IMG/VR virus record: IMGVR_UViG_3300046007_000428
Span: 1-24,174 of that record
Source: a virus
Direction: 5' to 3' (one strand)
DNA: 24,174 nt
In this document: in pieces, positions 21,892 to 24,174 of the stretch
Layout of the letters: every line of letters starts with the position of its first letter
Position numbering within the stretch: position 1 is the stretch's first letter
Made by a program: the position numbers and the translations under genes
The notes under the pieces: generated by a model
The model's input: the letters and a program-made list of their open reading frames with translations, nothing else
The model's database searches: none
Told to the model about the DNA's origin: nothing

Positions 21892-23757
21892 CTAACTGTA
21901 TTGTTGTGACCATTGGTCAGCGAATGCGTCATCTAAGTTGATTGCGTATCTGCGTTCAACCTGGGCGCGTGTTGCCCATCTGTTACTTGCGTACTGTGAT
22001 GCTTGGCTTGAGCGCTGCATCATTTCTCTGATACGAATTACAGCAAACCATAAAGCCATAACAACGTCAGTTGGGTTCTTAGTGTCTGGCTTCCAAGTAA
22101 TGAGTTCCTGTACCAAGGTCTTCAGGCCTTCAGAACCTTCATTGCTTGGTAGTTCAATAATGTTGTTATCCTGGAAACGACCATCACGGGTATTGCCAAA
22201 TAGTGTAGCCATAGAAGCCACACCAAAGGAGGTGTCCCACTTGTTCTTACCAGTAAAGTGTGAGTTCAACTGTGTGCCGTACCCTGCAAGGAAGTTACGC
22301 AAGTTATCATCCAGGGCGTAAGCCTTCTGGTGTGCGTTAATTTCAATACGCAGTTCTTGCGGTCTGTACTTTTCAACCCAGTCCTCGATGAGGTTCTGAA
22401 TCTTAGTAGGGTTAGGTTCTGTCATATTGACAGCATCTAGAACGTAGATACGCCCATCTGCTCTGTTGTAGGTACATACCACTGCACCTGTAGCACCTGC
22501 CATAGCAGGGTCAAGTCCAATGATGGTATAACCTTCAACGTGCTGAGGATGTCCTGGAGCACCTGGTTTTAGAGGTCCTCTTTTTCGCATTCCGTTGACT
22601 GAGCCAGCCACACAGGTTGGAGAGAATATTGAGTCTTCTTGGACATCTTCTTGTTGGTAGACCATAGCCCAAACAGACGGAGCGACCTCAGAGCGACGCT
22701 TAAAGAGCGAGGGTCCATCCCACTTCGGGTAAAGTCCATTTTCAAGTACGTCATCCAAATCATTTTCTTGCTGGTCAGTTTCTGGCCAGAGGGTTTGCCA
22801 ATTCTTAGGTTTTTCGTCAAACTGCAATACGGCAGGCATAGCACAATATGTGAAGGGGGTTTTGCCACCTGTCCATTGTGAGCCATCTCGTATCATCTTG
22901 TACAGGTCAACAGATGCTACACGGGTACCAACTATGATTAGTTTACCGTGTCGTCCCAAACGGGTTATAACTTCCTTTTGTAACCACTCAATTTGTTTTT
23001 CCCACTCATGAGCGTTAGAACCCATCACCACGTCATCTAGGATAATTAAGTCTGCACGTGCTCCGTAAATCTGAGAACCAAAGCCCAGTGCTTGAACCGT
23101 AGGGTCCTTTTCACCTGAGTCACGTCCTGTGCCTAGATAAATCATATCGGCGGACCATTGTGTTGCGTCCGCCTTGTACCCACCGTTAGGACCGAAAGCG
23201 GTCTGTAACTTCATGTAGCCTGGGTGGGAAAGGCGCGTCTTAATAGCGCCTAGGAACTTGCGAGCCATACCCTGGGTTTTAGAAACGATGATTACTCGCG
23301 TATTAGGGTTGGTCACAATCTTATATGTCACATAGTTAGTTGTGATAGTTGTCGACTTGGCGTGCTCGGGTGGTACATTGATGAGCACACGGTTAGGGTC
23401 TCCTGGCTCGTAGGTCATACCTGACGGCAGCCAACGAGGGACATTACCCTCAATTAGGTCAATCCAGTCCAATTGGTGGTTGAATAACTTAGAACCAAGG
23501 AACTGCTCTGAGAACTCATGGAAAGGCATATCCTTAAGTTCTGCTAAATCTTGTTTAATGCCCTTGCCTGCAAGGCGGGCTTTGTCAGCCTTTTCCTTGA
23601 AGTCAGCATCTTGCATTGACCACTGGCGGAAGGCGGTGTCCTGACGGTCCACGGCTGCCATTGCCGCTGTAATTGTGGCACCCTGTTCTAGAAGGGCTAG
23701 TACTTTAGCCTGTGCCTCGTCCTTACTAAAGGACTGTTTTCCTGCTTTGCGACCCAT
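21892..23757 (-). CDS. Terminase large subunit with small-terminase-like N-terminal HTH
   Basis: 621 residues. Residues 12-60 form a helix-turn-helix typical of small terminases (VLALLEQGATITAAMAAVDR, FRQWSMQDADFKEKADKAR). The ATPase follows: variant Walker A NVPPEHAKST at 127-136, Walker B ADLIILDD at 235-242, coupling motif IIVGTR at 274-279. The RNase H-like nuclease is at GLDPAMAG (Asp416), LRIEINAHQ (Glu472) and PTDVVMALW (Asp564). The gene pumps and cuts DNA during packaging. No separate small terminase gene is present to its left, and the stretch to the right has no room for a full one. The start lacks a strong Shine-Dalgarno sequence. Confidence 0.92.
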   Translation of the reverse strand: MGRKAGKQSFSKDEAQAKVLALLEQGATITAAMAAVDRQDTAFRQWSMQDADFKEKADKARLAGKGIKQDLAELKDMPFHEFSEQFLGSKLFNHQLDWIDLIEGNVPRWLPSGMTYEPGDPNRVLINVPPEHAKSTTITTNYVTYKIVTNPNTRVIIVSKTQGMARKFLGAIKTRLSHPGYMKLQTAFGPNGGYKADATQWSADMIYLGTGRDSGEKDPTVQALGFGSQIYGARADLIILDDVVMGSNAHEWEKQIEWLQKEVITRLGRHGKLIIVGTRVASVDLYKMIRDGSQWTGGKTPFTYCAMPAVLQFDEKPKNWQTLWPETDQQENDLDDVLENGLYPKWDGPSLFKRRSEVAPSVWAMVYQQEDVQEDSIFSPTCVAGSVNGMRKRGPLKPGAPGHPQHVEGYTIIGLDPAMAGATGAVVCTYNRADGRIYVLDAVNMTEPNPTKIQNLIEDWVEKYRPQELRIEINAHQKAYALDDNLRNFLAGYGTQLNSHFTGKNKWDTSFGVASMATLFGNTRDGRFQDNNIIELPSNEGSEGLKTLVQELITWKPDTKNPTDVVMALWFAVIRIREMMQRSSQASQYASNRWATRAQVERRYAINLDDAFADQWSQQYS

Positions 23758-23857
23758 GATATATCCCGTCCAATAACGCCGATTTAACGCCTCTTAGAAA
23801 CGGCATAAGGGGGGCATTCTGATAAAAAAATTTTCAAATCTATATATATAGGAGGAG

Positions 23858-23883
23858 CGGAGTCTTAAACGGAGCGACTCCGT
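23858..23883. repeat. Two overlapping, mutually exclusive hairpins (CGGAGTC/GACTCCG)
   Basis: CGGAGTC at 23858-23864 pairs perfectly with GACTCCG at 23876-23882 (11-nt loop). ACGGAG at 23869-23874 pairs perfectly with CTCCGT at 23878-23883 (loop CGA). Both use the same right arm, so only one can form at a time. Confidence 0.6.
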
Positions 23884-23892
23884 ATATATTAT

Positions 23893-23905
23893 CTATATAC
23901 TATAG
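23893..23905. repeat. AT-rich inverted repeat CTATA-TAC-TATAG
   Basis: A perfect 5-bp inverted repeat with a 3-nt loop directly abutting the next hairpin. It is weak alone, but part of the continuous run of inverted repeats. It could also be a promoter-type AT tract rather than a structure. Confidence 0.4.
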
Positions 23906-23930
23906 AAGACCCGTTCAAACGGGTCTTTTC
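23906..23930 (+). terminator. Strong GC hairpin followed by TTTT (possible intrinsic terminator)
   Basis: AAGACCCGTT-CA-AACGGGTCTT is a perfect 10-bp inverted repeat; in RNA the last base pairs would open to give a normal loop. On the plus strand it runs into CTTTTC, a short U-tract as in intrinsic terminators. On the minus strand the following TCTTCT is a poorer U-tract. No plus-strand gene is visible to be terminated, so a role as a bidirectional block or regulatory hairpin is possible. Confidence 0.45.
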
Positions 23931-23939
23931 CGAGTGGGT

Positions 23940-23957
23940 TGGGAAAGTATTTTCCCA
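23940..23957. repeat. Perfect hairpin TGGGAAA-GTAT-TTTCCCA
   Basis: A 7-bp perfect stem with a 4-nt loop and no T-run on either side after the stem. The dyad could be a protein operator or an RNA hairpin. It ends 2 nt before the left arm of the long-range stem at 23960. Confidence 0.5.
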
Positions 23958-23981
23958 GACCCCCTCTCTGTATGCGTACAA

Positions 23982-23997
23982 TGTGACGTACGTCACA
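23982..23997. promoter_or_regulatory. 16-bp perfect palindrome, Crp/GlxR-type operator candidate
   Basis: The sequence TGTGACGTACGTCACA is its own reverse complement over 16 bp. It matches TGTGA-N6-TCACA, the cyclic-AMP receptor protein consensus, and the TGTGANNTANNTCACA form known for actinobacterial GlxR. It lies about 225 bp upstream of the terminase start. Binding by a host Crp-family regulator is inferred from consensus only; as RNA it could equally be a hairpin arm. Confidence 0.55.
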
Positions 23998-24006
23998 CAT
24001 TCCGAG

Positions 24007-24023
24007 GAGTACTTTTAGTACTC
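24007..24023. repeat. Perfect hairpin GAGTACT-TTT-AGTACTC
   Basis: A 7-bp perfect stem with a 3-nt loop, nested inside the long-range stem 23960/24031. There is no T-run after the stem on either strand, so it is not a standard terminator. Confidence 0.5.
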
Positions 24024-24051
24024 TGAGGGGGGGATTAAATATAACAGAAAT

Positions 24052-24174
24052 TTATTGTTGGAGTATATATATACATACAAGCGCGGTTTTAATAAACCTC
24101 GGGTCAAAAGGCGCAGAATTGCGCCATGTTGTGCGTGTAATAGATGCGTTGATGAATTGTGAGTAAGTGACTCC
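24052..24174 (-). CDS. Possible C-terminal fragment of a gene entering from the right edge
   Basis: One minus-strand frame is open from the window edge to a TAA at 24052-24054 and encodes 40 residues: GVTYSQFINASITRTTWRNS, then APFDPRFIKTALVCIYILQQ. The first part resembles the end of a ribbon-helix-helix or similar small DNA-binding protein (GVTYSQFI), but a second minus frame is also open across this stretch, so this is not proof. Two perfect hairpins lie within it. Without the upstream part the call is weak. Confidence 0.3.
   Translation of the reverse strand, partial: GVTYSQFINASITRTTWRNSAPFDPRFIKTALVCIYILQQ
24085..24098. repeat. Perfect small hairpin GGTTT-TAAT-AAACC
   Basis: A 5-bp perfect stem with a 4-nt loop, 11 nt from the next hairpin. 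It may be coincidental, but it continues the density of inverted repeats seen to its left. Confidence 0.35.
24106..24125 (-). terminator. GC hairpin followed by TTTT on the minus strand (possible terminator)
   Basis: On the minus strand GGCGCA-ATTC-TGCGCC is a perfect 6-bp GC-rich stem followed at once by TTTT. That is a short intrinsic-terminator shape and would stop transcripts coming from the right before the terminase leader. If the open frame at 24052-24174 is real, the hairpin lies inside coding sequence, which argues against one of the two calls. Confidence 0.4.

Larger units (their letters stand above)
23960..24031. repeat. Long-range stem enclosing two inner hairpins (multibranch structure)
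   Basis: CCCCCTC at 23960-23966 is fully complementary to GAGGGGG at 24025-24031. The enclosed 58 nt contain the palindrome at 23982-23997 and a 7-bp hairpin at 24007-24023 that abuts the outer stem with 1 nt between. The three together would form a three-way-junction-like fold or cruciform. Confidence 0.45.
23758..24051. promoter_or_regulatory. Hairpin-dense leader upstream of the terminase gene
   Basis: Nearly 300 nt without a supported gene. It holds AT-rich TATATA tracts (a 12-bp palindrome CTATATATATAG at 23840-23851), two TAACGCC copies 11 bp apart (23774-23780, 23785-23791), runs of G (23809-23814, 24027-24033) and at least six perfect inverted repeats listed separately. This looks like a control region for the late operon, a packaging site or an origin of replication. 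On the minus strand TTGAAC and GATAAT (23913-23918, 23888-23893) are 19 nt apart, a weak promoter candidate. I cannot choose between these roles from sequence alone. Confidence 0.6.

Noticed and set aside
21885-21932. Longer portal start at 21932
   Set aside because: It adds 16 residues encoded inside the terminase gene and lacks a ribosome binding site, whereas ATG 21884 has AGGA at good spacing.
23888-23918. Promoter TTGAAC-N19-GATAAT on the minus strand
   Set aside because: Spacing of 19 nt is too long, matches are partial, and the -35 lies inside a strong hairpin. Kept only as a weak remark.

Overview
This window is the structural (late) part of a tailed-bacteriophage genome. Every gene I can support lies on the minus strand, so transcription runs from right (about 23.76 kb) to left. 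Genes are packed head to tail, often with 1-8 nt overlaps (stop-start TAATG or ATGA), which fits one long translationally coupled operon. Base composition is moderate (roughly low-to-mid 40s percent GC by eye). Many small families resemble those I know from aquatic (freshwater and marine) phages. An actinobacterial host is possible, because a perfect palindrome matching the Crp/GlxR operator consensus lies upstream of the terminase, but this is inference. No integrase, lysis gene, tRNA, CRISPR array or insertion sequence is visible.

Layout in transcription order. (1) 23758-24174: a gene-poor leader full of perfect hairpins and a 16-bp palindrome, with a possible C-terminal gene fragment at the right edge. 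(2) 20103-23757: terminase large subunit, with a small-terminase-like helix-turn-helix at its N-terminus, then the portal. (3) 19535-20101: a proteasome/HslV-type Ntn-hydrolase in the position where phages usually carry a head-maturation protease. (4) 11373-19526: two small proteins, a 1664-residue giant virion-type protein and two coupled companions (310 and 518 aa), probably internal or ejection proteins. (5) 9541-11250: acidic scaffold-like protein and an N4-gp56-type major capsid protein with an inserted beta-rich domain, followed by a GAAA-tetraloop hairpin. (6) 6979-9476: small proteins, including a Cys-rich likely zinc-binding protein and six consecutive lysine-rich basic proteins. (7) 4088-6958: a small unknown, a connector-type protein and a long Ala/Ser/Thr-repeat tail fibre. 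(8) 1-4071: an array of small tail or adhesin proteins: two poly-glycine proteins, three LYGIK-ending paralogues, short fibre-associated proteins and a truncated gene at the left edge.

How it fits together: TerL and portal package DNA; scaffold, capsid protein and probably the Ntn-hydrolase build and mature the head; the giant protein set and the basic proteins are candidates for internal contents delivered with DNA; the left third builds the host-recognition apparatus. I see no tape-measure, tail-tube or sheath gene, so a short-tailed (podovirus-like) virion is the simplest reading, unless tail genes lie outside the window. The most unusual features are the proteasome-like protease, the hairpin-dense leader with a Crp/GlxR-type site, the giant-protein cassette and the modular adhesin array.
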